64,000 bases of DNA from RGIG5612 sp045546255 (GCA_045546255.1 JAZQCK010000034.1:22187-86186), one strand, 5' to 3'. Shown: positions 1-7,630, counted from the first letter of the stretch. Notes: a model not told the origin generated them from the sequence alone. Made by a program: numbers and translations.

Positions 1-2
1 AT

Positions 3-260
3 GATCTCCCCGGGCTGCTGGAGAAATACGGAAGGCAGATTGGAATCATGGGAGGCTGGGAGTCCACAGGACCATGCTCATATCTTGCAGATGATGATAC
101 AGACGAGGCACTTCGTGCAGAAACAATTCGCTGTCTGAATACCTATAAGATTCGCGGATATATCCTGTTCCCGTTGATTCTCGGACCAAATGGCATGGTC
201 AACAGAGATCCACGATTAGAAGGAATCAAAGAAGAATGGGAAAAACTTCGTTGGTACTAA
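3..260 (+). CDS. UroD-family protein, C-terminal fragment (cut by window edge)
   Basis: The reading frame is open from the left edge and ends in TAA at 258-260, so only the last 85 residues are visible. The tail contains a GIMGGWESTGPC-like segment followed by a charged helix with RAETIRCLNTY and a GYILFP strand, which resembles the last barrel strands of uroporphyrinogen-decarboxylase-fold proteins used as corrinoid methyltransferases. An ATG at 48 is internal to the frame and is not needed as a start. A strong hairpin terminator follows at 274-310. A second UroD-family gene lies at 60995-61987, but the two tails are not close copies. The family call is moderate; the substrate is unknown. 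Confidence 0.6.
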   Translation, partial: DLPGLLEKYGRQIGIMGGWESTGPCSYLADDDTDEALRAETIRCLNTYKIRGYILFPLILGPNGMVNRDPRLEGIKEEWEKLRWY

Positions 261-273
261 ACCTCTCTACAAA

Positions 274-310
274 GGAGACAGGGAATGCTTCCTTGTCTCC
301 TTCTCTTTTT
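274..310 (+). terminator. Rho-independent terminator after UroD-family fragment
   Basis: GGAGACA-GGGAA pairs with TTCC-TTGTCTCC around a short loop and is followed by TTCTCTTTTT. It sits 14 bp after the stop codon of the partial UroD-family gene. Confidence 0.8.
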
Positions 311-330
311 GCATGTTTATTCCAGTTTGC

Positions 331-410
331 AGGGAGGATGTAGTTCTTGAATAATTCTTGGGTGACCTATTGGGTGACTAAGCTGAAAGCATGAATCACG
401 GGTCTTCCTC
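331..410. repeat. Direct repeat, left copy, flanking the toxin-antitoxin segment
   Basis: The 36 bases at 375-410 recur exactly at 1648-1683, and the sequence upstream is also related (GATGTAGTTCTTGA.. here, GGTGTAGTTCTCAA.. there). This left copy carries an extra GGTGACCTATTG before the conserved part. The two copies enclose about 1.2 kb holding the antitoxin and broken toxin genes. Confidence 0.8.
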
Positions 411-446
411 CTTTCTTTGAGAAATCCTTATTTTAAATTGCTTTCC

Positions 447-660
447 GGGAGCCGGGACGATCATCTCGAAATAGCGCAAAAGCGCTATTTCTCGCTGTTC
501 GTTCCCGCCGGATGAATCGATATCCAAAACCAGTCATTTGTGCAAACACCTGACTGGTTTTGTCTACCGCTTCGCCCGGCTCCCTTCGTTCAAATCCGGT
601 TGTCGCCTCGAGGTGAGGAATCCGAGAAATCCTTTATTTATAGGGTTTCCCGGATTTTTT
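447..660 (+). ncRNA. Candidate structured RNA ending in a terminator
   Basis: The segment has no convincing reading frame but contains nested stems. The outer stem is GGGAGCCGGG (447-456) with CCCGGCTCCC (575-584). Inside lie a perfect 10-bp hairpin GAAATAGCGC/GCGCTATTTC with an AAAA loop (468-491) and a perfect 11-bp hairpin AAAACCAGTCA/TGACTGGTTTT (526-561). A terminator hairpin with six T closes the unit at 622-660. This looks like a small transcript or the end of a degraded mobile element. No known RNA family was recognised, and no clear promoter was identified. Confidence 0.4.
589..660 (+). repeat. Dispersed terminator-like repeat, copy 1
   Basis: This 72-bp block (TCAAATCCGGTTGTCGCCTC, then GAGGTGAGGAATCCGAG..) recurs almost exactly at 7448-7518 and, with a different but still paired stem, at 10203-10259. 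Its 3' half is a hairpin, CCGAGAAATCC (622-632) with GGGTTTCCCGG (643-653), followed by a T run. A short relic of the 5' half (TTCAAATCCGATTGTCACCTC) is at 14170-14190. Confidence 0.8.
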
Positions 661-722
661 ATTTGTGCAGATTATATTATGCTATAGGTGACTAATCCCG
701 CGTTCAGAAGATAAAATTTGCA

Positions 723-921
723 TTTTCTTGTTCAGACCTCCGCGAAGCCGCATAGATACAAGAAAAGTCACTCCTTTTCTTGTTAGATATAGGGTTTACA
801 GGGCGATAGACAAGAAAACTCTGAAGAATGTCTGTTTTAATGTCTGAAATCCCATCATAAAAAGCCCATTCAACGCGTTTTCTTGTATCTATGCGGGTTT
901 GCGAGCGCGTAAACAAGAAAA
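723..921 (+). repeat. 199-bp triple-palindrome element, copy 1
   Basis: Three units each consist of TTTTCTTGT, exactly 26 nt, then ACAAGAAAA: 723-766, 775-818 and 878-921. Gaps between units are 8 and 59 nt. The first and third unit interiors are related as reverse complements (CGCATAGAT against ATCTATGCG). The same 199-bp architecture occurs in reversed order (59 then 8 nt) at 51461-51659. No transposase is nearby, and coding in this stretch is unlikely. Confidence 0.85.
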
Positions 922-1011
922 CTGAATATTCTAAGGTTAATGAGGAAAAGAGTCCATCTAAATGGACTCATGAGATGATAGAGTTATATCGAATTGAAGA
1001 AAGTAATCATA

Positions 1012-1040
1012 TTTACACTTGAAACAATATATGCTATATT
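1012..1040 (+). promoter_or_regulatory. Promoter of the antitoxin-toxin pair
   Basis: TTTACA at 1012-1017 and TATATT at 1035-1040 are spaced by 17 bp, close to the sigma-A consensus, about 57 bp upstream of the antitoxin start. Confidence 0.6.
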
Positions 1041-1096
1041 GAGGTCGGAAAGTTGGAAAATCAGAAAATTAAACATATTATATAAAGGAGACCAAT

Positions 1097-1354
1097 ATGA
1101 TAGCAACATTAAGAAAAAAAGCACAGATTACAATTCCAAGTGAGATTGTTAATAAATTAGGCCTGGCAGAAGGAGATCAGCTGGATATTACAGAAAAGGA
1201 CGGAGTTATCATGCTGCTTCCCTTAGCAGTCTATCCAAGTAAATATATTGATGATCTGAAAAAGGAAGTAGATGAAATCAAGGCGAAAATTGCGAGTGGA
1301 GAACAGCCGATATTTGACAACGTTGATGCACTTTTTGATTCATTGGAGAAATAG
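1097..1354 (+). CDS. AbrB/MazE-type antitoxin
   Basis: This 85-residue protein begins with a swapped-hairpin AbrB/SpoVT DNA-binding fold: ATLRKKAQITIPSEIVNKLG, then EGDQLDI and a VIMLLP strand (residues 3-42). The C-terminal half is a charged helix of the type that wraps and blocks a partner toxin. AAAGGAG at 1084-1090 sets the ATG at 1097. The next gene starts immediately after its TAG stop, the usual antitoxin-first layout. By family knowledge it should neutralise the toxin and repress its own promoter at 1012-1040. Because the partner toxin is shortened, it may now act alone. Confidence 0.85.
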   Translation: MIATLRKKAQITIPSEIVNKLGLAEGDQLDITEKDGVIMLLPLAVYPSKYIDDLKKEVDEIKAKIASGEQPIFDNVDALFDSLEK

Positions 1355-1543
1355 ATGACTTATCAAATCACATATACAAAACGTTTTGAAAAGCATTTAA
1401 AGGCTTTATCTAAAACTGAGAAGAATCAAATCCGAAAGAAAGTTGCAGTACTTGCAGAGAATCCGTTTCATCCATCCCTGAGAACGAAACGAATCCAAGG
1501 AACAGATGATTTATTTGAGTGCAGTGTCAACATGGACGTATAA
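1355..1543 (+). CDS. Truncated RelE/YafQ-type mRNA interferase toxin
   Basis: The 62-residue product matches the N-terminal two thirds of RelE/ParE-superfamily toxins: YTKRFEKHLKALSK, a helix, then NPFHPSLRTKRIQG and DLFECSVNMD. Full-length members are about 85-95 residues and continue after NMD with the strands that carry much of the catalytic face. Here TAA comes right after NMDV, and the downstream DNA does not restore the family sequence in another frame. The start ATG abuts the antitoxin stop, so translation is probably coupled. It is best read as a toxin that has lost its C-terminus and is probably inactive. Confidence 0.7.
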   Translation: MTYQITYTKRFEKHLKALSKTEKNQIRKKVAVLAENPFHPSLRTKRIQGTDDLFECSVNMDV

Positions 1544-1611
1544 AATAGAGTTTCAAACAGTATTTCACGATTCACTAATACGGTATAGAATGTAATTGGA
1601 AAATTCCGGTT

Positions 1612-1683
1612 TGCCGGTGAGGTGTAGTTCTCAAAATGATTCTTGGATGACTAAGCTGAAAGCATGAATCACGGGTCTTCCTC
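1612..1683. repeat. Direct repeat, right copy, flanking the toxin-antitoxin segment
   Basis: The 36 bp at 1648-1683 are identical to 375-410. The preceding 35 bp are related to 331-370 but lack one GGTGAC-containing insertion. The end of the toxin gene lies just upstream, so the repeat may mark where the toxin was cut. Confidence 0.8.
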
Positions 1684-1694
1684 GTGTTTATAAG

Positions 1695-1727
1695 GCGAAA
1701 CCCGCCGGGATCGGCGGGCTTCGCTTT
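1695..1727. terminator. Hairpin between convergent toxin and hydrolase genes
   Basis: GCGAAACCCGCCG pairs with CGGCGGG-TTCGC around GGAT (1695-1724) and is followed by TTT. It lies between a plus-strand and a minus-strand gene end and could stop transcription from either side, although the T runs are short. Confidence 0.5.
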
Positions 1728-1771
1728 GAAAAGAGAGTGGAGATGAAAATTCTATGTCTACTACATTGGAC

Positions 1772-3583
1772 TTAGTCGGTATATACAAAGTCACCACTGG
1801 TGTATTTCGGCGGGATCGTCGGGATCTGCAGGTAAGAATCATATTTGCCGCCGGTGTGGATTACATGGATGCCGTCTCCGTTATCGACTTCGTGATCCAT
1901 AGCAACATCATGGAACCACTCTGTCTTGATGAATTTTCCGGCCAGTCGGACGGAAAGGTATTCACCCTTGTGCCAGATACGGCTGTGCGGATAAAACTCG
2001 ATATCTACGGGAACGATCTCTCCCGGCTGAAGTTTTTCCATTTTGCTGTGTGTGTGGACAGGCTGGAAATCAGATCCGAGCTTCTCGTCAAGCTCTCTGT
2101 AACTGCAGCGCAGGAAACCCCATGCGCCTCTGTAAGGAGCGTCCATGCATTCGATCGGGATGAATTCCTTGTTCTGGCCGAGCTTGAGGACCCAGGGGAA
2201 GAGATCCATTTCGTTGTGGCCGCGGCATTCTACCCAAAGATGCAGTTTCATGTAGCCGGTGATCTCCGTATCTTCGTTGAACCGGATATCAAACTGAGTG
2301 GTTTCCGTATTCGGGTCGTAACTTACTTCACATTCGTTATCGTAAGGCTCATATCCGCCATCCATGTTCTCCGCATTAAGATAGAGTTTCTTATAGATGG
2401 TTCTTTTTATTGGCCATTCTCTTTCTTCTCTATACGGCTTGTAATCATAAGCATAAGCATCCATGACATTCACTCGGACTTTTGGTGTGAATTCCCAGCC
2501 GTTGTTGATATCTTTGCAGTATCTGTCATAGAATCTCTTAAGCTCTTCAAGAGTGGATGGTCTGTAGCTGTCCGGCCATTCAAAATCTCTGTGGACGCGC
2601 AGCCATTTTCTTCCGGTGCGAATGCGCCTGTAACCTTCCAGAGATCCCCTGAGATGATGATGTACCCAACCGCCTGTAACAAAAGTAGGAATCCTGATCT
2701 GGCTCCACTTAACCTGCTTGTCTTTCCAGTATTCATTAAACTCCGGATATCTGTAGCACATGGTTACGGTATCCTCAATCCATGTTTTGCAGGCTACTTC
2801 TTTTACGATGTTTGCCTCGTAGCTCGGATTTGGGATTCCCCCGCAGAAATAGGATTCTCTATAAAGGTCACTCTGGCCTTCAAACGCGGCAAGACATGCA
2901 AGGTGAGGAGGCTGCGTTGCTGCGATTTTCCAGTTTGCCATGCATACTCCTGAGTTTCCGAACAGTGTGGCTTTTCCGTTGCACCATGGCTGGGCAGTTA
3001 TCCACTCGATGAAATCATAGCCATCTTCTGCGTCCTGCGTTCCCCAAAGACAGCAGTCGCCTTCAGAATTTCCACTGCCCCTTGCGTCAACGTTGGCAAC
3101 AGCATATCCGTTGCGGCACCAATATCCCGGGTCCGCAGATTCGAATTTTGCCATCTCGGAAACTGTCTTCGGAGGAACACCCATCAGCTTCCAGTTGTCC
3201 TGGCCTTCCGCCGGACGTTTTCCGAAGATTCCCCAGGATACGATTACCGGAACTTTTTCATCTGTGTTTTCCGGTCTGTAGATATCCGCGTAGATCGTTG
3301 TTCCATCGCGAAGCGTGCATGCCTGATCCTGATAACAGACAATGCCGGGACCTGCCTGATAAACTCTTGGATTGAGTTTTGCGCAATAGCTGAACATAGC
3401 AGCCATCGGGTCACCGTTCATATTGCCGGATGCGCGCATCTCTTCCATTTCCTCCCGGGTCTTTCCGGGAATACCTTTCACATATACAACATCAAATTCC
3501 TGACCATTGAAGGTCTTCTTGACAATCTTTCTTTCCCGTCCATCATCCGGAAGATAATCGATATTCCATTTTTCTGTTGACAT
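1772..3583 (-). CDS. CocE/NonD-type alpha/beta hydrolase
   Basis: This 603-residue protein belongs to the X-Pro dipeptidyl-peptidase S15/CocE esterase family. An alpha/beta-hydrolase core begins near residue 88 (LRDGTTIYADIYRP) and contains DARGSGNSEG (about 166-175) and the nucleophile elbow FGNSGVCM with Ser near 211. A C-terminal jelly-roll of the PepX_C type follows (about 370-600). Most CocE enzymes have GWYD supplying the acid residue; here the equivalent stretch reads GGWVHHHLRG, so the usual Asp is absent and a variant triad is likely. No signal peptide is visible. It is the last gene of a minus-strand operon with a VOC protein (gap about 42 bp) and an MFS transporter. Hydrolysis of an imported ester or amide is a plausible role. 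The substrate is unknown. Confidence 0.85.
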   Translation of the reverse strand: MSTEKWNIDYLPDDGRERKIVKKTFNGQEFDVVYVKGIPGKTREEMEEMRASGNMNGDPMAAMFSYCAKLNPRVYQAGPGIVCYQDQACTLRDGTTIYADIYRPENTDEKVPVIVSWGIFGKRPAEGQDNWKLMGVPPKTVSEMAKFESADPGYWCRNGYAVANVDARGSGNSEGDCCLWGTQDAEDGYDFIEWITAQPWCNGKATLFGNSGVCMANWKIAATQPPHLACLAAFEGQSDLYRESYFCGGIPNPSYEANIVKEVACKTWIEDTVTMCYRYPEFNEYWKDKQVKWSQIRIPTFVTGGWVHHHLRGSLEGYRRIRTGRKWLRVHRDFEWPDSYRPSTLEELKRFYDRYCKDINNGWEFTPKVRVNVMDAYAYDYKPYREEREWPIKRTIYKKLYLNAENMDGGYEPYDNECEVSYDPNTETTQFDIRFNEDTEITGYMKLHLWVECRGHNEMDLFPWVLKLGQNKEFIPIECMDAPYRGAWGFLRCSYRELDEKLGSDFQPVHTHSKMEKLQPGEIVPVDIEFYPHSRIWHKGEYLSVRLAGKFIKTEWFHDVAMDHEVDNGDGIHVIHTGGKYDSYLQIPTIPPKYTSGDFVYTD

Positions 3584-3625
3584 ATTAATCTCCTTTTTTA
3601 TCCATTTGTCACTTCTGCTGTCTCG

Positions 3626-4057
3626 TTACAGCTTGTCAGCGACTCTGTTTCTGACGTCAAATACTTCAATTACATTGCCGGTGGGATCGTTTATGAACGC
3701 CGCATAACTCTCCTCACCTCCGGGCTGGAATTCAAAGACCACCTTAACGCCTTTTGATTTCAGCTCCTCTACGAAAGTCTTGTTGTCTTCCACATAGATG
3801 CAGTAGTGCTTGAATCCAAGGACCGCATTGTCTGTGTCAGGGTGACTGCGTCCTTCCGGGAGCGGGTCTGATCCGGGAATCTGCAGCATTTCGATCACAA
3901 AGTCCTGATTGCCGACAAATGCAATGTGTGCCCCTGTGTGCTCGACCGTCATCGTGTTGATGATATGCATGTCGAACATTTCCTCGTACCATGCCACAGA
4001 CTGGTTCAGATCACGCACACTCATAGCAATGTGATGCAAACATACTTTAGGTTTCAT
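3626..4057 (-). CDS. VOC-superfamily (glyoxalase-fold) protein
   Basis: The protein has 143 residues and two beta-alpha-beta-beta-beta modules. Likely metal ligands are His in LHHIAMSV (residues 8-9), Glu in FVIEMLQ, His in GFKHYCIYV and Glu at the end of NVIEVFD, the classic H/E-H/E arrangement of glyoxalases, epimerases and ring-cleaving dioxygenases. DPTGNVIEVFD is the typical closing motif. It lies 16 bp after the MFS gene and 42 bp before the hydrolase gene in one operon. In an anaerobe an epimerase, lyase or isomerase is more likely than a dioxygenase, but this is inference. Specificity cannot be read from the sequence. Confidence 0.85.
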   Translation of the reverse strand: MKPKVCLHHIAMSVRDLNQSVAWYEEMFDMHIINTMTVEHTGAHIAFVGNQDFVIEMLQIPGSDPLPEGRSHPDTDNAVLGFKHYCIYVEDNKTFVEELKSKGVKVVFEFQPGGEESYAAFINDPTGNVIEVFDVRNRVADKL

Positions 4058-4073
4058 ACAGAGCCTCCTTTCA

Positions 4074-5372
4074 CTAGTTAAAGAGTTTATGCTCCATCAG
4101 TTCATCATTGGTGATGCACTTATTGGTGGTAAAGCACATAATGATGAGGGAAACTACGCAAATGCCAATCGCAGTTGCAAAAGCGACGTGGTAGTTGAAT
4201 TTGGATGCTACAGTAGCAACCGTGAATGCTCCGGCGGCTACGATGAATTTATAGATGGTGGAAATGGTCGGCCAGAAATTCTCGAAATCTCTGCGGCCAA
4301 ATATCGTAGTAGACATACTGACCGTAATATTAGTAACACCGGACATTGCAAAGAGCATCAGTCCTGCGCCTGCAGCAGCGAGAAATTTGCTGCCGCCGAA
4401 GAACAGAATAATGGCTGCGCCTATTGCCTCGATGGCTACGATAAGAAGTGATGCTTTCTTTGTTCCGAATTTATCATCGACAACACCCAACAGATAGCTG
4501 CCGACAAGTCCAACCGGCCAGGTATATGTAAGGAGCATGATACCGAACATGAAATCGTGTCCGTATTCCTCCATGGCGAACCCGAGCTGCCCGATCAGAC
4601 CGCTTGCAGCCATCATCGGGAGACTCCAGCCGATAGCTACCAGCCAGGTTTCTTTCATGCTCAGAACCTTCTTTAAAGTGTAAGGACTGTTCTTCTTGTA
4701 TTCTTCTGCAGCTGCGCGCTCAGCATCCAGGATCTCTCTTGTAAGAGTGCTGTCATTATCCGGAAAGCAGCCGACTTCCTCGGGATAATTGTGCACTGCA
4801 ACAAGGACGATAATGCCGACGATAACCATGACTGCGGCCAGACCATACATGAAAATGCTTATTCCGACTGATTCCGCAACGCCGAGTATGATCAGGTTGA
4901 GAGTTGCTGCACTGAGAGTAAGACCCGCAGTTGCAAGACCCATGTAGACACCGGTCTTTCTTGGGAACCAGTTGGCACCAAACTGACCTACGCCAATCAT
5001 CATAAAACCGGTGATGCAGAACAGGAATAAGATGACTCCTACCACAAACAGAGGAAAACTTTTAGCTGCTCCAAGTATTACCAGCGAGAGAGCCCCGCCA
5101 AACAGACCAATTGCGCTTGTGAGCTTTGCGCCTTTTTTCTTACATAGAATTCCGAACAGTATTACTCCCAGAATCGAGAGCCATCCGCCTATTGTTACAA
5201 CACTCGTCATTCTTACGTTGTCCCATCCATACATGCCACTGTAGACCGAAAGAATGGAATTAAGTGCCGCATCAAACAGGTTTCCACAGTAGTAGAATAC
5301 TACTCCCAGGATAACGATGCCCCACCCCCGGGCGCCAAAATCCGGAATCCACGCATGACGTTTTTTAGACAT
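4074..5372 (-). CDS. MFS transporter, OFA/OxlT-like
   Basis: This 432-residue protein has 12 predicted membrane spans, a central cytoplasmic loop (about 205-240, rich in Glu/Lys) and the GxxxD/R-type loop between helices 2 and 3 (FGILCKKKGAK). The architecture and the N-terminal WGIVILGVVFYYCGN helix resemble oxalate/formate-antiporter-like carriers of small carboxylates. AAGGAGG precedes the ATG at 5372. It is the first gene of the operon with the VOC protein and CocE-like hydrolase and diverges from a PucR-type regulator. The arrangement suggests a carrier that brings in the compound processed by the operon. The cargo is unknown. Confidence 0.85.
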   Translation of the reverse strand: MSKKRHAWIPDFGARGWGIVILGVVFYYCGNLFDAALNSILSVYSGMYGWDNVRMTSVVTIGGWLSILGVILFGILCKKKGAKLTSAIGLFGGALSLVILGAAKSFPLFVVGVILFLFCITGFMMIGVGQFGANWFPRKTGVYMGLATAGLTLSAATLNLIILGVAESVGISIFMYGLAAVMVIVGIIVLVAVHNYPEEVGCFPDNDSTLTREILDAERAAAEEYKKNSPYTLKKVLSMKETWLVAIGWSLPMMAASGLIGQLGFAMEEYGHDFMFGIMLLTYTWPVGLVGSYLLGVVDDKFGTKKASLLIVAIEAIGAAIILFFGGSKFLAAAGAGLMLFAMSGVTNITVSMSTTIFGRRDFENFWPTISTIYKFIVAAGAFTVATVASKFNYHVAFATAIGICVVSLIIMCFTTNKCITNDELMEHKLFN

Positions 5373-5397
5373 AATTGAACCTCCTTCTAAAAACTAA

Positions 5398-5416
5398 TTA
5401 CAGTAACAGCCTGTAA
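5398..5416. promoter_or_regulatory. Inverted repeat, candidate operator between MFS operon and PucR-type gene
   Basis: TTACAG (5398-5403) and CTGTAA (5411-5416) form a perfect inverted repeat with a 7-bp spacer, 26 bp upstream of the MFS start and inside the divergent intergenic region. It is a reasonable binding site for the adjacent regulator. Confidence 0.4.
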
Positions 5417-5448
5417 CTGCATACTATCGGCCGCAATAAATGAAGTCA

Positions 5449-5477
5449 TTGTACTAAAAACCAAAAAAGTATATAAT
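5449..5477 (+). promoter_or_regulatory. Promoter of the PucR-type regulator
   Basis: TTGTAC (5449-5454) and TATAAT (5472-5477) are separated by 17 bp. The -10 matches the consensus, and the site lies about 88 bp upstream of the chosen start at 5565. Confidence 0.65.
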
Positions 5478-5564
5478 CTAAAGTGGAATGAACAGGAAAT
5501 AAAAAGAAGATTGCAGAACAGTGCTGTAAAAATGGTGCAAAATAAGAAGATGTTAGGGGGGTAT

Positions 5565-7181
5565 ATGTATCTGAAAGACATTGTTTCAATATTGGACTCT
5601 AGTCCAATGACTATTTTTAAGCAGGAATATAACAGCGATATCCTGTTTGTAGACAGGCTGGATGAGGAGACGCGTATGCTTACAGAAGACACGCTCTACT
5701 TTGCAAAACAGGAGGTGCTTGATAGAGTAGTTGAGGATAATCCTTCCAATCTTCAGTTATCGGTGGTGATCCTTCTGGAAGAAAAACCTTTGACAGAGAA
5801 AACAATGGACAGTTTTACAAATGTAATTGGTTTCAAAAATGAAGAACACTACCTGAAAACTGCAGATATTATCCGTCGTGCGATCAGTAATTCACTTCGC
5901 TACAATAATCATTTTCAGGAATTTATGGAGCTTATGGCGAGAGAGGACGATCTGTCAGTGCTGATGAACTGGCTTTCTGAATTCTTTGGCCATCCAGTTA
6001 ACCTGGTCGATAACAGCTTTACGTACATTGCTCATTCCGACCTTGCGGGATTTGTGGATTTCGGAAGTGATGAACTGATGAAAGATGTTACAAACGGATA
6101 TGTGTCACCGGACCATATCTTAAAGATACAACAAAGTCAGGATGCGGATCTTTTCAGACTTCCGACGACTGAGCCTCGCCTGATTTATGCCCCCAGTGAA
6201 AATTTCCAACAATATCATACCCCTGTTCCGATAGGCGGTACCATAGCGGGAGCATTTAGCGTTTATTTGCATATGGATGAGATCCTTGACCCTGTGAAAC
6301 TGCTTTATCTGAAAAAAGTTGCCCGTCTTATCAGTATCGTGCTTAGACGAATCAACTTCTATTCAGCCAATAAAGCGAGCTTTTATACCAGTTTCTTTTC
6401 AGATCTTCTCAGAAAAACTCCGGATCCTGCAAAACTTTGGGAAAGCCGACTGCGTGCGTATGGCTTTCAGCTGTTTCCGTCGCTCCATGTGCTGCTTGTT
6501 GAGCTGCCAGACAATGTGCAACACCAGTACGAACGGCAAAATCTCGCATCCACTTTGCAGAACATGTTTCCGGAAAGTATTTATCAGATTCGTGAGCAGC
6601 ATATTGTTCTACTCTGCAGCAACCGTCCGGGGCAGTTTTTGAAGATGTTTGGAAAGAATATCAACAATGATTTTTTTGTTCGCAGCAACATAAAAATCGG
6701 GATCAGCTCTGAATTTACCTCAATATACGATCTGTCTGAACACTATGAGGAGGCAAAAAACGCACTGGAGATCGGAGAACTGTTTGCACCGAAGAACAAT
6801 CTTTACCTCTACGATAATCTCAGGACCTACGATATGGTTTATCAATTGTCCAAGATTACTGACATAAGGTCATATTGTTATCAGCCGTTTATGGAGCTTT
6901 TCAACTATGACATTGAACATGGTACTGAATACGGAAAAACTTTGTATTTTTATCTTTTAGATGTAAAAAAACCGCTTGATGTAAGCAGGCGCCTTAATAT
7001 ACATAAAAACACTCTCTACTTTAGGCTGGACAAGATCCGATCTATAATGAATGTTGATTTTGACAATCTCCCGGTCGCGTCACAGATTTTTATTACGATA
7101 ATTATTCTAAGGTATACAGGAGATATACAGGAGACGGTTACCGATATTGACAGGATCTATTACGAATACACAGCGAAATGA
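5565..7181 (+). CDS. PucR/CdaR-type transcriptional regulator
   Basis: The 538-residue protein has the layout of the PucR family. The N-terminal half is a sensory region with a GAF-like segment around 125-270 (LVDNSFTYIAHSD). A GGDEF-like central module lies near 350-430, and a C-terminal HTH_30 domain has DVSRRLNIHKNTLYFRLDKIR (about 475-495). The frame stays open upstream to 5511, but the GTTAGGGGGG ribosome site at about 5552-5561 points to the ATG at 5565. It is transcribed away from the MFS-VOC-hydrolase operon and is the obvious candidate to control it in response to the transported compound. A second gene with the same C-terminal domain is cut by the right edge of the window. Confidence 0.85.
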   Translation: MYLKDIVSILDSSPMTIFKQEYNSDILFVDRLDEETRMLTEDTLYFAKQEVLDRVVEDNPSNLQLSVVILLEEKPLTEKTMDSFTNVIGFKNEEHYLKTADIIRRAISNSLRYNNHFQEFMELMAREDDLSVLMNWLSEFFGHPVNLVDNSFTYIAHSDLAGFVDFGSDELMKDVTNGYVSPDHILKIQQSQDADLFRLPTTEPRLIYAPSENFQQYHTPVPIGGTIAGAFSVYLHMDEILDPVKLLYLKKVARLISIVLRRINFYSANKASFYTSFFSDLLRKTPDPAKLWESRLRAYGFQLFPSLHVLLVELPDNVQHQYERQNLASTLQNMFPESIYQIREQHIVLLCSNRPGQFLKMFGKNINNDFFVRSNIKIGISSEFTSIYDLSEHYEEAKNALEIGELFAPKNNLYLYDNLRTYDMVYQLSKITDIRSYCYQPFMELFNYDIEHGTEYGKTLYFYLLDVKKPLDVSRRLNIHKNTLYFRLDKIRSIMNVDFDNLPVASQIFITIIILRYTGDIQETVTDIDRIYYEYTAK

Positions 7182-7447
7182 TTTTGTGCGTTAATGACCA
7201 GTCTGCTCATGCAATGGCTTTATGGAAGGTTCAGAAATAGAGATGAATGAAGTATATGCCGATGATAGTTGTTGCCATTTAGGTGGTAACAAGCCGGTAA
7301 CAACACCCTGGGCGGGGCACCTCACATCGCTAAACCCCCTGTAAATACTGGATTTTTACAAACCGCCCAAGTTTCATTCGCTTCGCTCATGTTCGTTTCC
7401 GGCCAATGTCCGCTCGAGCAAGCTCGGCGTCCGCTGGCCTCCTTTCG
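7182..7447. other. Non-coding region with inverted repeats, no gene seen
   Basis: No supported reading frame is found. The DNA holds short inverted repeats such as GGCCA(..)TGGCC (about 7402-7440) around a CGCTCGAGC..GCTCGGCG stem, and a CATTCGCTTCGCTCATG stretch, immediately before the terminator-like repeat at 7448. The layout resembles 447-660, with paired stems followed by the same terminator, although the stem sequences differ. Confidence 0.4.
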
Positions 7448-7518
7448 TCAAATCCGGTTGTCGCCTCGAGGTGAGAAGTCCGAGAAATCCTTTATTTATA
7501 GGGTTTCCCGGATTTTTT
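7448..7518 (+). repeat. Dispersed terminator-like repeat, copy 2
   Basis: The block is nearly identical to 589-660. The terminator hairpin is CCGAGAAATCC (7480-7490) with GGGTTTCCCGG (7501-7511), followed by TTTTTT. After it both copies continue with a GGTGACT motif (CTATAGGTGACT in copy 1, CCATGGGTGACT here). Confidence 0.8.
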
Positions 7519-7630
7519 CTTTCTCCGGATTTTATCATACCATGGGTGACTTATCCTGCGATGGAATGATATAATCTAATTCAACAAATCGATATTTGTG
7601 AGGGTAATGATTTAAGAAGGGAGACCAGTT

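Noticed and set aside
589..610. 3' end of a tRNA or an integrase attachment site
   Set aside because: TTCAAATCC looks like a T-loop, but the flanking bases do not form the T-arm or acceptor stem, and no integrase is present.
704..916. Minus-strand frame of 70 codons
   Set aside because: It overlaps the 199-bp repeat element almost exactly, has no ribosome site and shows no protein features.
723..921. Tn-type insertion sequence
   Set aside because: The element is only 199 bp, encodes nothing and shows no clear target-site duplication; a MITE-like nature stays possible but is not shown.
1754..2953. Open frame of 399 codons on the plus strand
   Set aside because: It lies wholly antisense to the CocE-like hydrolase, has no ribosome site and reads as compositionally odd mirrored protein; the hydrolase has clear family motifs.
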